From contig NZ_VRYE01000009.1 of assembly GCF_008041835.1 (NCBI RefSeq), positions 1 through 34,144 of the forward strand: a DNA stretch of 34,144 nucleotides. Direction: 5' to 3'. Source of the DNA: Ectopseudomonas mendocina. GTDB lineage: Bacteria; Pseudomonadota; Gammaproteobacteria; Pseudomonadales; Pseudomonadaceae. This document shows, one piece after another, positions 1-6,150 of this stretch. Position numbers and translations under genes: made by a program. Under the pieces are notes generated by a model that saw nothing but the letters and a program-made list of their open reading frames with translations, was not told the DNA's origin and made no database searches. Every line of letters starts with the position of its first letter. Within the stretch, counting starts at the first letter, position 1.

Positions 1-1067
1 CCGGGCGGCGCTCCTACCGGGGAGGCAGCCGCCACCTCGGGATTGACGGCCCGCATCAACCCTGTTTTTTGTAGGTGCCCCGCCCCGGGGCGAAGCTTTT
101 GACTTGGCATCGCCGCCGAGCCATTCGCCGCGGGGCGCGGCTCCTACAGGGGAGGCAGCAGCCACCTCGGGATTGAAGCCCCGACACAACCCTGTTTTTT
201 TGTAGGAGCCCCGCCCCGGGGCGAAGCTTTTGCCCTTAGCGTCGACCCCGCGCCATTCGCCGCGGGGCGCGGCTCCTACAGGGGAGGCAGCAGCCACCTC
301 GGGATTGAAGCCCCGACACAACCCCGTTTTTTGTAGGAGCCCCGCCCCGGGGCGAAGCTTTTGACTTGGCATCGCCGCCGCAACCATTCGCCGCGGGGCG
401 CGGCTCCTACAGGGGAGGCAGCAGCCACCTCGGGATTGAAGCCCCGACAAAACCCTGTTTTTTTGTAGGAGCCCCGCCCCGGGGCGAAGCTTTTGACTTT
501 AGCGTCGCCCCACAGCCATTCGCCGCGGGGCGCGGCTCCTACAGGGGAGGCAGCAGTCACCTCTGGACTAAAGCCCTGACGCAACCCCGTTTTTTGTAGG
601 TGCCCCGCCCCGGGGCGAAGCTTTTGCCTTTAGCGTCGACCCCGCGCCATTCGCCGCGAGGCGCGGCTCCTACAGGGGGAGGCAGCAGTCACCTCTGAAC
701 TAAACCCGACGCAACCCCGTTTTTTGTAGGAGCCCCGCCCCGGGGCGAAGCTTTTTGACTTTAGCGTCGCCCCACAGCCATTCGCCGCGAGGCGCGGCTC
801 CTACAGGGGAGGCAGCAGCCACCTCGGGATTGAAGCCCCGACACAACCCTGTTTTTTGTAGGAGCCCCGCCCCGGGGCGAAGCTTTTGACTTGGCATCGC
901 CGCCGCGCCATTCGCCGCGGGGCGCGGCTCCTACAGGGGAGGCAGCAGCCACCTCGGGATTGAAGCCCCGACACAACCCTGTTTTTTTGTAGGAGCCCCG
1001 CCCCGGGGCGAAGCTTTTGGCCTTAGCGTCGCCCCACAGCCATTCGCCGCGGGGCGCGGCTCCCACA
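1..1067. repeat. Tandem array of ~131-bp REP-doublet units
   Basis: The segment repeats with a period of 130-132 bp. The landmark CCATTCGCCGC falls at 121, 253, 384, 516, 647, 778, 908 and 1040, giving seven full units, a partial unit at the left edge (so the array probably continues outside the window) and a half unit at the right end. Each unit holds two GC-rich REP-like palindromes in opposite orientation: one ending GCGGCTCCTAC, and one starting GTAGGAGCCCCGCCCCGGGG and running into GCGAAGCTT. They are joined by a conserved linker (GGCAGCAGCCACCTCGGG) and a short T run. Linkers between units alternate between a few variants. Reading frames that cross it are repetitive and look non-coding. 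The array ends 19 bp before the stop codon of the small gene at 1086-1301. Confidence 0.93.
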
Positions 1068-1085
1068 CAAGCAGAATCGGGAACG

Positions 1086-1301
1086 TCAGGGACGCATAAA
1101 GGCGTAATCGCGATCATCGTCGAGGTTGTCGGCGAGAAACTGCAGTTCGCCGGCCAGCTCCTGAGCATCACGCAGCGCCTTGTTCTGCTGCACGATTTCC
1201 GCCAGCAGCGCACGCAATACCATCAGGCGCTCGAAACCCTGGGCTTCGCCGTCGCGCAAATCATCGTGCAGGGCGCTTCTGGCCCAGCTGTGAATACTCA
1301 T
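1086..1301 (-). CDS. Small acidic helical protein, unknown function
   Basis: Encodes 71 residues. The ATG at 1301 was chosen over an in-frame TTG two codons upstream because a GAGGGA ribosome-binding site sits 7 nt before it. The protein is rich in Leu, Ala, Glu and Asp with heptad-like spacing (residues about 22-60), so a helical or coiled-coil fold is likely; no catalytic motif, signal peptide or membrane segment is visible. An ANR/FNR-like site (TTGACGAAGATCAA, 1357-1370) is centred about 62 bp upstream of the start, which suggests oxygen-dependent expression. I do not recognise the family. Downstream it runs directly into the REP array. Confidence 0.7.
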   Translation of the reverse strand: MSIHSWARSALHDDLRDGEAQGFERLMVLRALLAEIVQQNKALRDAQELAGELQFLADNLDDDRDYAFMRP

Positions 1302-1356
1302 GTTCAAGTCCCTCGCAGGCGTTTTTCACAGCATGGCGGCAGGCCCGCTCCGATCA

Positions 1357-1370
1357 TTGACGAAGATCAA
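1357..1370 (-). promoter_or_regulatory. ANR/FNR-like box upstream of the 71-residue protein gene
   Basis: TTGACGAAGATCAA matches the TTGAT-N4-ATCAA consensus in nine of ten half-site positions (C for T at position 5). It lies between two minus-strand genes and about 62 bp upstream of the ATG at 1301, a normal distance for an activator site. Function is inferred from motif and position only. Confidence 0.5.
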
Positions 1371-1408
1371 TCTCGGCCGCGCCATTCAATCGGCCAATAC
1401 AACGCCAT

Positions 1409-2098
1409 TCACTCGCCGTGATCACCCTCCTTCCAGGGCGCCTGCAGATAGCGGCTGCGGTTGAAGGTTTCCAGCCAGTCCGGGTAGAACACCACCAGCG
1501 CGGTGACGATGGTGCCGTTGATAAAGGCTTCAGGGAACGCCACCAGCCACAGGTAGCCGGCAAAGTCGTCCAGCCAGGGCGGCATGGGGAACAGCCCGTC
1601 CATCCACAACAAGGCAAGGCCGCCGAGCAGCGTCAGCAGCGTGGCCAGCGCCGCCGGGAAAAAGCCGCAGAAGAAGATGTAGACGAACAGGTTGCGCGGC
1701 TGCGCGCGCTCGACACGGATTGCGCACAGCTCGGTGACCAGCACCGGAATCAGCACCAGCAGCACACCATTGATGCCGAGCGAGGCCAGGTCCATGCGAC
1801 CGATAGCCAGCAGACCAAGCTGCGCAGCCAGGCCCGCCAGCACGGCAAGTGGCCAGTCGAGCAGCAGGGTTACGGCGGTCATGCCGATGAAGTGGTAGGA
1901 AAGCCCGGAGTCGAAATCGCGACGCACCAGCCACAGCAGGAACAGCGCGAGCATGGTGCCGAACAGCAGATGCTGGCGGCGTAGATCACTGAACAGCTCG
2001 ACCCAGGGCGCCCGCGCCACCGCCCAGAGCAGCGCCAGCCCGTAGACCAGCCAGCCGCCCAGCAAGGTGGAGAACGCCAGCAGGTTGGAAGCGATCAT
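1409..2098 (-). CDS. CbiM-like energy-coupling factor transporter permease (COG3235)
   Basis: Encodes 229 residues, strongly hydrophobic, with about six membrane segments. It resembles the predicted inner-membrane family COG3235, related to CbiM-type substrate-binding permeases for cobalt or nickel. Family-like features are the segment SYHFIGMTAVTLLLDWPLA near residue 88 and the C-terminal stretch with FPEAFINGTIVTALVVFYPDW. No CbiQ/CbiO-type partner is adjacent, and no cobalamin riboswitch is visible upstream, so the substrate is unknown. The start ATG at 2098 is preceded by GGAGAGGG about 10 nt upstream. It may be co-transcribed with the small gene downstream (107 bp gap), although the intervening ANR-like box suggests that gene also has its own promoter. 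Confidence 0.75.
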   Translation of the reverse strand: MIASNLLAFSTLLGGWLVYGLALLWAVARAPWVELFSDLRRQHLLFGTMLALFLLWLVRRDFDSGLSYHFIGMTAVTLLLDWPLAVLAGLAAQLGLLAIGRMDLASLGINGVLLVLIPVLVTELCAIRVERAQPRNLFVYIFFCGFFPAALATLLTLLGGLALLWMDGLFPMPPWLDDFAGYLWLVAFPEAFINGTIVTALVVFYPDWLETFNRSRYLQAPWKEGDHGE

Positions 2099-2308
2099 GC
2101 GCGCACACCCTCTCCTTCATTCATTGCCATGCCAGGGAGTCTACACCGGCACCCGGATTTGATTTTGCCGGCAGAGCAACTGCAATGGCGACTGCCCTGC
2201 CATTGATCGACAACAGCCAACAAAGCCCTGCTGGATTTCCACGCTCACTGGAACGACCGAAGCTGCAGGCACTGGCATGCGGGTAAGCGCTACGGCTAAG
2301 CTTTGGTC

Positions 2309-2938
2309 ATGGACGATTCCGATTATCTGCGCTTACTCACGCACCAGGCCGAACAAGCCAATGCCTTCCTCTCCAACGCCAAGAAATGGGAGCGTGAGCG
2401 TTGGGTCTGTCAACGCCTGCTGCAAGCGCTGAACGTGCGTCACCATAGCGATGACTTCACGCCCAGCGGCCAGGAGCCGCCGGACGTGCTGTTTCGCGAT
2501 GCCAATTTCGAAGTGTTTTTCGTGCTCGATGAAGGCCGGCGCCTCAATGACGAGTGGCGCGCCGAACTGGAGCGGCGCCGCAGCGCCTTTTCCCTGAGCC
2601 AACTGGTGCGTCGCGAAGCGCGCCCCAAACGCATTCCTGCCAGCGAAATGCAGGCGCGCCTGGCGCCGACCCTGCGCAAGAAGGCGCATAACTATCGCGA
2701 GCGTGGCATCGACCTCGGCGAACTCGACTTGGTCGCCTTCGTCAGCCTCAAGCGCGCGGTGCTCGACTGCAACAGCCATTTCCCGCCACCCACCGAGTAC
2801 CTGCGTCAGGGCTGGCGCTCGCTGTCACTGGTTGGCCCGCGCTTCGCCCGTGTGCTGTTCGCCCACCCGGATGCACCGGATTTTCTGCGCCAGAACCTCG
2901 GCCGCAGCCTGCTCTTCGATATTGGTATCGGCCTGTGA
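2309..2938 (+). CDS. DUF1780 domain protein
   Basis: Encodes 209 residues from ATG 2309; an in-frame TTG at 2303 would add two residues, and neither start has a strong ribosome-binding site. The soluble, Arg/Glu-rich sequence (N-terminal LLTHQAEQANAFLSNAKKWE, C-terminal FLRQNLGRSLLFDIG) matches DUF1780, a Pseudomonas-centred family of unknown function. No signal peptide or membrane segment is present. Its stop overlaps the next gene's start by four bases (GTGA), so it is translationally coupled with the MOSC protein. This DUF1780-MOSC-DUF3094-ndh order is conserved in pseudomonads as far as I recall, which hints at a shared redox or sulfur-related role, but that is inference. Confidence 0.85.
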   Translation: MDDSDYLRLLTHQAEQANAFLSNAKKWERERWVCQRLLQALNVRHHSDDFTPSGQEPPDVLFRDANFEVFFVLDEGRRLNDEWRAELERRRSAFSLSQLVRREARPKRIPASEMQARLAPTLRKKAHNYRERGIDLGELDLVAFVSLKRAVLDCNSHFPPPTEYLRQGWRSLSLVGPRFARVLFAHPDAPDFLRQNLGRSLLFDIGIGL

Positions 2939-3489
2939 ATACACTGCCGCAATTGCTCGCCGACGTACCGCAAGTCGGCCAGGTGCGCTGGCTGGGTGTA
3001 CGCCCCAGACCACGCGAGGCGATGCTCGAAGTTGAGGCCGCGGAAGCCCGCCGCGAAGCCGGCCTGACCGGCGATCACAGCCGCCCCGGGCCACGCAATG
3101 CACGCCAGGTCACGCTGATTCAGTGGGAACACCTGGCCGTGGTCGCCGCCCTGCTCGGTCGTGATACGCCCATGCTACCCAGCGAGCTGCGCCGCAATAT
3201 CGCGGTTGCCGGCATCAATCTGTTCAGCCTGAAGGGTCGGCGTTTTCGCATTGGCCAGGCGCTGCTGGAAACCACCGGCTGGTGCCAACCCTGCGCCCGC
3301 CTGGAGGAACGTCTCGGTCGCGGCACCTTCCAGGCCATGCGTGGCCATGGCGGTATTACCGCTCGCGTGATCGAAGGCGGCATCATCCGCCTGGAGGACG
3401 CCGTAAGCGTGGAACCCCTCGAAACGATATCTGACCCGCAGGACAACGACGCTCGCCAAGGCTGGCGGGCACGCCTAGCAGGCCGTTGA
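2935..3489 (+). CDS. MOSC domain protein with element-derived C-terminus
   Basis: Encodes 184 residues from a GTG overlapping the DUF1780 stop. MOSC domains bind a sulfur atom or the molybdenum cofactor through a conserved Cys; here the TGWCQPCARLE segment carries C117 and C120, followed by RGHGGITARVIEGG, typical of the family. Unlike MOCOS or YiiM-type enzymes it is a stand-alone domain; the substrate is unknown. The last codons (A-G-R-stop) lie in the left terminal repeat of the mobile element at 3479-3680. Without that insertion the frame would read CTA AGA TAG and stop at 3689, ending the protein R-L-R. The insertion therefore changed only the last residues and is probably neutral for the enzyme. 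Confidence 0.88.
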   Translation: MNTLPQLLADVPQVGQVRWLGVRPRPREAMLEVEAAEARREAGLTGDHSRPGPRNARQVTLIQWEHLAVVAALLGRDTPMLPSELRRNIAVAGINLFSLKGRRFRIGQALLETTGWCQPCARLEERLGRGTFQAMRGHGGITARVIEGGIIRLEDAVSVEPLETISDPQDNDARQGWRARLAGR

Positions 3490-3680
3490 AAAACGTAGGC
3501 GACGACTGCATGGATGCAGGAGGTAGAGCGAAGCAGGAAGCCCGAGCCGAGGCAGCCAATGCAAGGCAAAAACAGGCGAAAAACGGTCGGAGTCGCGCTC
3601 GACTTTACGAGCTGTAAATGAGCATTTTGAGCCTGTTTTTAACGCAGCAGTGGCAACGCAGATAGTTTTTCAACAGCCTG
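3479..3680. mobile_element. 202-bp MITE-like element, CAGGCCGTTGAAAAAC family
   Basis: The ends are CAGGCCGTTGAAAAAC and the inverted complement of CAGGCTGTTGAAAAAC (one mismatch in 16). It is flanked by CTAG at 3475-3478 and CTAA at 3681-3684, compatible with a 4-bp YTAR target duplication carrying one later change. A second internal inverted repeat (AAAAACAGGC against GCCTGTTTTT) surrounds a core containing GTAAATGAGCATTTTGAG. No transposase is encoded. The copy at 21317-21456 is the same element in reverse, shorter by about 60 bp near one end. It lies between the MOSC and DUF3094 genes. Confidence 0.85.
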
Positions 3681-3713
3681 CTAAGATAGCCGCATTCAAG
3701 CAGAGGCCCACCC

Positions 3714-3887
3714 ATGACCAGTCGCCTGAGCCCCGAAGACCAACAGAAAGTCGACCAATACCTGAGCGCAGCGCAGCATCAGGTTGAACGTCAGCCGTTT
3801 CGCGTTTGGCGGCTGCTGGCGGTGGTCCTGGTGGTGACCATTGGCCTGGGCCTGCTGAGCCGCTTGCTGAGTCGACTGGTGCTATGA
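3714..3887 (+). CDS. DUF3094 small membrane protein
   Basis: Encodes 57 residues: a polar N-terminus (starting MTSRLSPEDQQKVDQYL), then one membrane segment at about residues 33-50 (LLAVVLVVTIGLGLLSRLL). This matches DUF3094, a short single-pass family in pseudomonads that sits next to ndh. The function is unknown; association with the membrane-bound NADH dehydrogenase encoded 63 bp downstream is a reasonable guess. The mobile element ends only 33 bp upstream of the start, so any promoter between the MOSC gene and this gene has been displaced or is provided by the element. Confidence 0.85.
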   Translation: MTSRLSPEDQQKVDQYLSAAQHQVERQPFRVWRLLAVVLVVTIGLGLLSRLLSRLVL

Positions 3888-3950
3888 GCTGCCTTGCGCT
3901 CGCCCTCTCGCACTCACACCGTCTTTTTCAAAGCCTTGTGAGCAATATCC

Positions 3951-5252
3951 ATGTCCCATCGCATCGTGATTGTCGGCGGCGGCGCCGGCGGTTTGGAGCT
4001 GGCCACCCGCCTTGGTAGAAAACTGGGCAAGAGTGGCGCGGCCCGAATCATTCTGGTCGACGCCAACCTCACCCACATCTGGAAGCCCCTGCTGCACGAA
4101 GTAGCCGCCGGCTCGCTGAACTCCTCGGAAGACGAACTGAACTACGTGGCCCAGGCCAAGTGGAACCATTTCGAGTTCCAGCTCGGGCGCATGTCCGGCC
4201 TCGACCGTACCAGCAAGAGCATCACCCTGGCACCGACGCTGGATGACGATGGCCAGGTACTGATGCCTGAACGCCGCATCACCTACGACAGCCTGGTCAT
4301 TGCCGTTGGCAGCACCACCAATGACTTCGGCACGCCTGGTGCCGCCGAGCACTGCATTTTCCTCGACACCCGCGCGCAGGCCGAGCGCTTCCATCGCCGC
4401 ATGCTCAGCCACTACCTGCGCGCACATGCCAGCGAGAGCGAAGACGGTTCGAAGATCGATATCGCCATCGTCGGCGCCGGCGCCACCGGCGTCGAGCTGG
4501 CAGCAGAACTGCACCACGCGGCCAAGCAGTTGGTCGCCTATGGCCTAGACCGCATTCGCCCCGAAGACATGCGCATCACCCTGATCGAGGCCGGGCCGCG
4601 TGTGCTGCCTGCTCTGCCCGAGCGCATCGCACGGCCGGTGCATCAGACCCTGGAGAAGCTCGGCGTCACCGTGCTGACCGGTGCGGCTGTCAGCGAAGTG
4701 ACTGCCGACGGCCTGAAAACCGCCGACGGCAACTTCATCCCGGCCAGCCTGAAAGTCTGGGCTGCCGGCATTCGCGCCCCCGGTTTTCTCAAGGATCTCG
4801 ACGGCCTGGAGAGCAACCGCATCAACCAGCTGCAGGTTCGTCCGACCCTGCAAACGACGCTCGATGACGACGTATTCGCCTTCGGCGACTGCGCAGCCTG
4901 CCCGCAGCCGGGCACTGAGGGCCGCAACGTGCCGCCACGCGCCCAGGCAGCGCATCAGCAGGCATCGCTGCTGGCCAAGTCGCTACGCTTGAAGATCAGC
5001 GCCCAGCCGCTGCCGGAATATCGCTATCGCGATTACGGCTCGCTGATCTCGCTGTCGAGCTTCTCCGCGGTCGGTAACCTGATGGGCAACCTGACCGGCA
5101 GCGTCATGCTCGAAGGCTGGCTGGCACGGGTGTTCTACGTGTCGCTGTATCGCATGCACCAGATGGCCCTGTATGGCGTGCCACGCACCCTGCTGCTGAT
5201 GCTCAGCGATCGCATCGGGCGCAGCACCGAGCCGCGTCTGAAGCTGCACTAG
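3951..5252 (+). CDS. ndh: Type II NADH:quinone oxidoreductase
   Basis: Encodes 433 residues, the usual length for NDH-2, a peripheral inner-membrane flavoenzyme that passes electrons from NADH to quinone without pumping protons. Visible features are the FAD-binding GGGAGG at residues 9-14, the NADH-binding Rossmann motif GAGATG at 175-180 followed by VELAAEL, the second FAD contact VFAFGDCAACP near residue 305, and a hydrophobic/basic C-terminal region (VPRTLLLMLSDRIGRS) that anchors the enzyme to the membrane. Start ATG 3951 follows the DUF3094 gene by 63 bp, and the two may be co-transcribed. Downstream are REP palindromes. Confidence 0.95.
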   Translation: MSHRIVIVGGGAGGLELATRLGRKLGKSGAARIILVDANLTHIWKPLLHEVAAGSLNSSEDELNYVAQAKWNHFEFQLGRMSGLDRTSKSITLAPTLDDDGQVLMPERRITYDSLVIAVGSTTNDFGTPGAAEHCIFLDTRAQAERFHRRMLSHYLRAHASESEDGSKIDIAIVGAGATGVELAAELHHAAKQLVAYGLDRIRPEDMRITLIEAGPRVLPALPERIARPVHQTLEKLGVTVLTGAAVSEVTADGLKTADGNFIPASLKVWAAGIRAPGFLKDLDGLESNRINQLQVRPTLQTTLDDDVFAFGDCAACPQPGTEGRNVPPRAQAAHQQASLLAKSLRLKISAQPLPEYRYRDYGSLISLSSFSAVGNLMGNLTGSVMLEGWLARVFYVSLYRMHQMALYGVPRTLLLMLSDRIGRSTEPRLKLH

Positions 5253-5270
5253 AAGCGACCCAATAGGTAA

Positions 5271-5348
5271 CTGTAGGAGCGGCGCCCCGCCGCGAACCTG
5301 GGCGGCGCGGCTGGAAAAGCTTCGCCCCGAGGCGGGGCTCCTACGAAA
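5271..5348. repeat. REP doublet of the same family as the 1-1067 array
   Basis: An inverted pair: CTGTAGGAGCGGCGCCCCGC on the left and the complement GCCCCGAGGCGGGGCTCCTAC on the right, separated by about 30 bp. It lies directly behind ndh and may fold into a long hairpin at the 3' end of the ndh message. Confidence 0.8.
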
Positions 5349-5397
5349 GGCTGTTCGCATCAGCCACCCAAGGCCTGCCGATCCCCCTCTCCCCCGG

Positions 5398-5423
5398 CCC
5401 CTCTCCCGCAAGCGGGAGAGGGG
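5398..5423. repeat. Perfect 12-bp hairpin, CCCCTCTCCCGC type
   Basis: CCCCTCTCCCGC, a two-base AA spacer, then its exact complement GCGGGAGAGGGG. There is no T run, so it is a repeat palindrome rather than a typical intrinsic terminator. It sits in the 450-bp gene-free stretch 5253-5702, which also carries the neighbouring repeats and nothing coding that I can support. Confidence 0.65.
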
Positions 5424-5452
5424 AGACAAGCACGCAGCGCAATTCCAGTCTT

Positions 5453-5520
5453 GTAGGGTGGGCCGGGCGGCGATCCGCTTCAGCCCACGTCGACCGCTGG
5501 TGGGCTAAAGCCCACCCTAC
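5453..5520. repeat. GTAGGGTGGGC inverted repeat
   Basis: GTAGGGTGGGC at the left and GCCCACCCTAC at the right enclose a 46-bp interior. The same end motif appears beside the ettA stop codon (9331-9401), so this is a dispersed palindrome family distinct from the GGAGCCCCGCC REPs. Confidence 0.65.
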
Positions 5521-5664
5521 GAGCTGAAGCGCCCGTAGGAAAAAATGTTGGCATTCCCCTTTGCGAGACAGCCGATCGCCCGTGGTGCGTATGACGCACC
5601 TGTGCGAACCGGCCAGCGTGGCCGGGACAATGCGCGACGGCCCAGACGCGCGTGAGGCGCAGAA

Positions 5665-5697
5665 ACGAACAAGCCCGCACTAGGCGGGCTTGTTCGT
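5665..5697 (-). terminator. Intrinsic terminator of the tRNA operon
   Basis: A 14-bp perfect stem (ACGAACAAGCCCGC against GCGGGCTTGTTCGT) with a 5-nt loop lies 6 bp beyond the 3' end of tRNA-Lys. Read on the minus strand it is followed by only a short run (TTTCTG), so termination may be partial. Confidence 0.7.
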
Positions 5698-5702
5698 TGT
5701 AG

Positions 5703-5778
5703 TGGTGGGTCGTGTAGGATTCGAACCTACGACCAATTGGTTAAAAGCCAACTGCTCTACCAACTGAGCTAACGACCC
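5703..5778 (-). tRNA. tRNA-Lys (anticodon TTT)
   Basis: 76 nt with encoded CCA. The acceptor stem GGGTCGT pairs with ACGACCC, the T-loop is TTCGAAT, and the anticodon loop is CTTTTAA, giving TTT. It is the last of three tRNAs in a minus-strand operon. Confidence 0.97.
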
Positions 5779-5783
5779 AAAAA

Positions 5784-5860
5784 TGGTCGGGGTAGGGGGA
5801 TTCGAACTCCCGACATCTTGCTCCCAAAGCAAGCGCGCTACCGGACTGCGCTATACCCCG
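5784..5860 (-). tRNA. tRNA-Pro (anticodon TGG)
   Basis: 77 nt with encoded CCA. The acceptor begins CGGGGTA and pairs with TACCCCG; the anticodon loop TTTGGGA gives TGG. It is separated by 5 bp from tRNA-Lys, so both are cut from one transcript. Confidence 0.97.
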
Positions 5861-5869
5861 ATTGGAAGT

Positions 5870-5945
5870 TGGCTCCGCGACCTGGACTCGAACCAGGGAC
5901 CCAATGATTAACAGTCATTTGCTCTACCGACTGAGCTATCGCGGA
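5870..5945 (-). tRNA. tRNA-Asn (anticodon GTT)
   Basis: 76 nt with encoded CCA. The acceptor TCCGCGA pairs with TCGCGGA; the anticodon loop CTGTTAA gives GTT. It is the first tRNA after the promoter at 6006-6033. Confidence 0.97.
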
Positions 5946-6005
5946 ACTTCGGTCTTCCAGCTCTTCTGCGCTTTGGCTTTCGCTTTACCGCTTCAGAGGC
6001 GCGCC

Positions 6006-6033
6006 ATTTTACGTAGCAAAATCTCCCTGTCAA
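6006..6033 (-). promoter_or_regulatory. Sigma-70 promoter of the Asn-Pro-Lys tRNA operon
   Basis: On the minus strand: perfect -35 TTGACA (6028-6033), a 16-bp spacer, -10 TAAAAT (6006-6011), then a GC-rich discriminator GGCGCGCC. The GC-rich discriminator is typical of stable-RNA promoters under stringent control. Transcription should begin near 5999, about 54 bp before tRNA-Asn. Confidence 0.8.
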
Positions 6034-6062
6034 CCCCTGCAAACTGCTTTTATGACAATGCT

Positions 6063-6090
6063 TTGCAGCCAGACTATGAACTACTATAGA
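6063..6090 (+). promoter_or_regulatory. Putative sigma-70 promoter of the DUF1631 gene
   Basis: TTGCAG (6063-6068), a 16-bp spacer and TATAGA (6085-6090) lie about 60 bp upstream of the ATG at 6151, back to back with the tRNA promoter. Confidence 0.45.
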
Positions 6091-6150
6091 TGGCATCGAA
6101 CTGCGGCACGACGCAGGACGCGCCAGCCGACGACGTAGCCAGGACAGTCC

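Noticed and set aside
1..1067. CRISPR-like array
   Set aside because: The whole 131-bp unit repeats, with no unique spacers between short repeats, and no cas genes are near.
276..1213. Several open frames crossing the REP array
   Set aside because: Their translations repeat the same non-protein-like string with each unit; there are no ribosome-binding sites.
2099..2308. Cobalamin riboswitch upstream of the CbiM-like gene
   Set aside because: No B12-box-like sequence or matching fold was seen in the 210-bp region.
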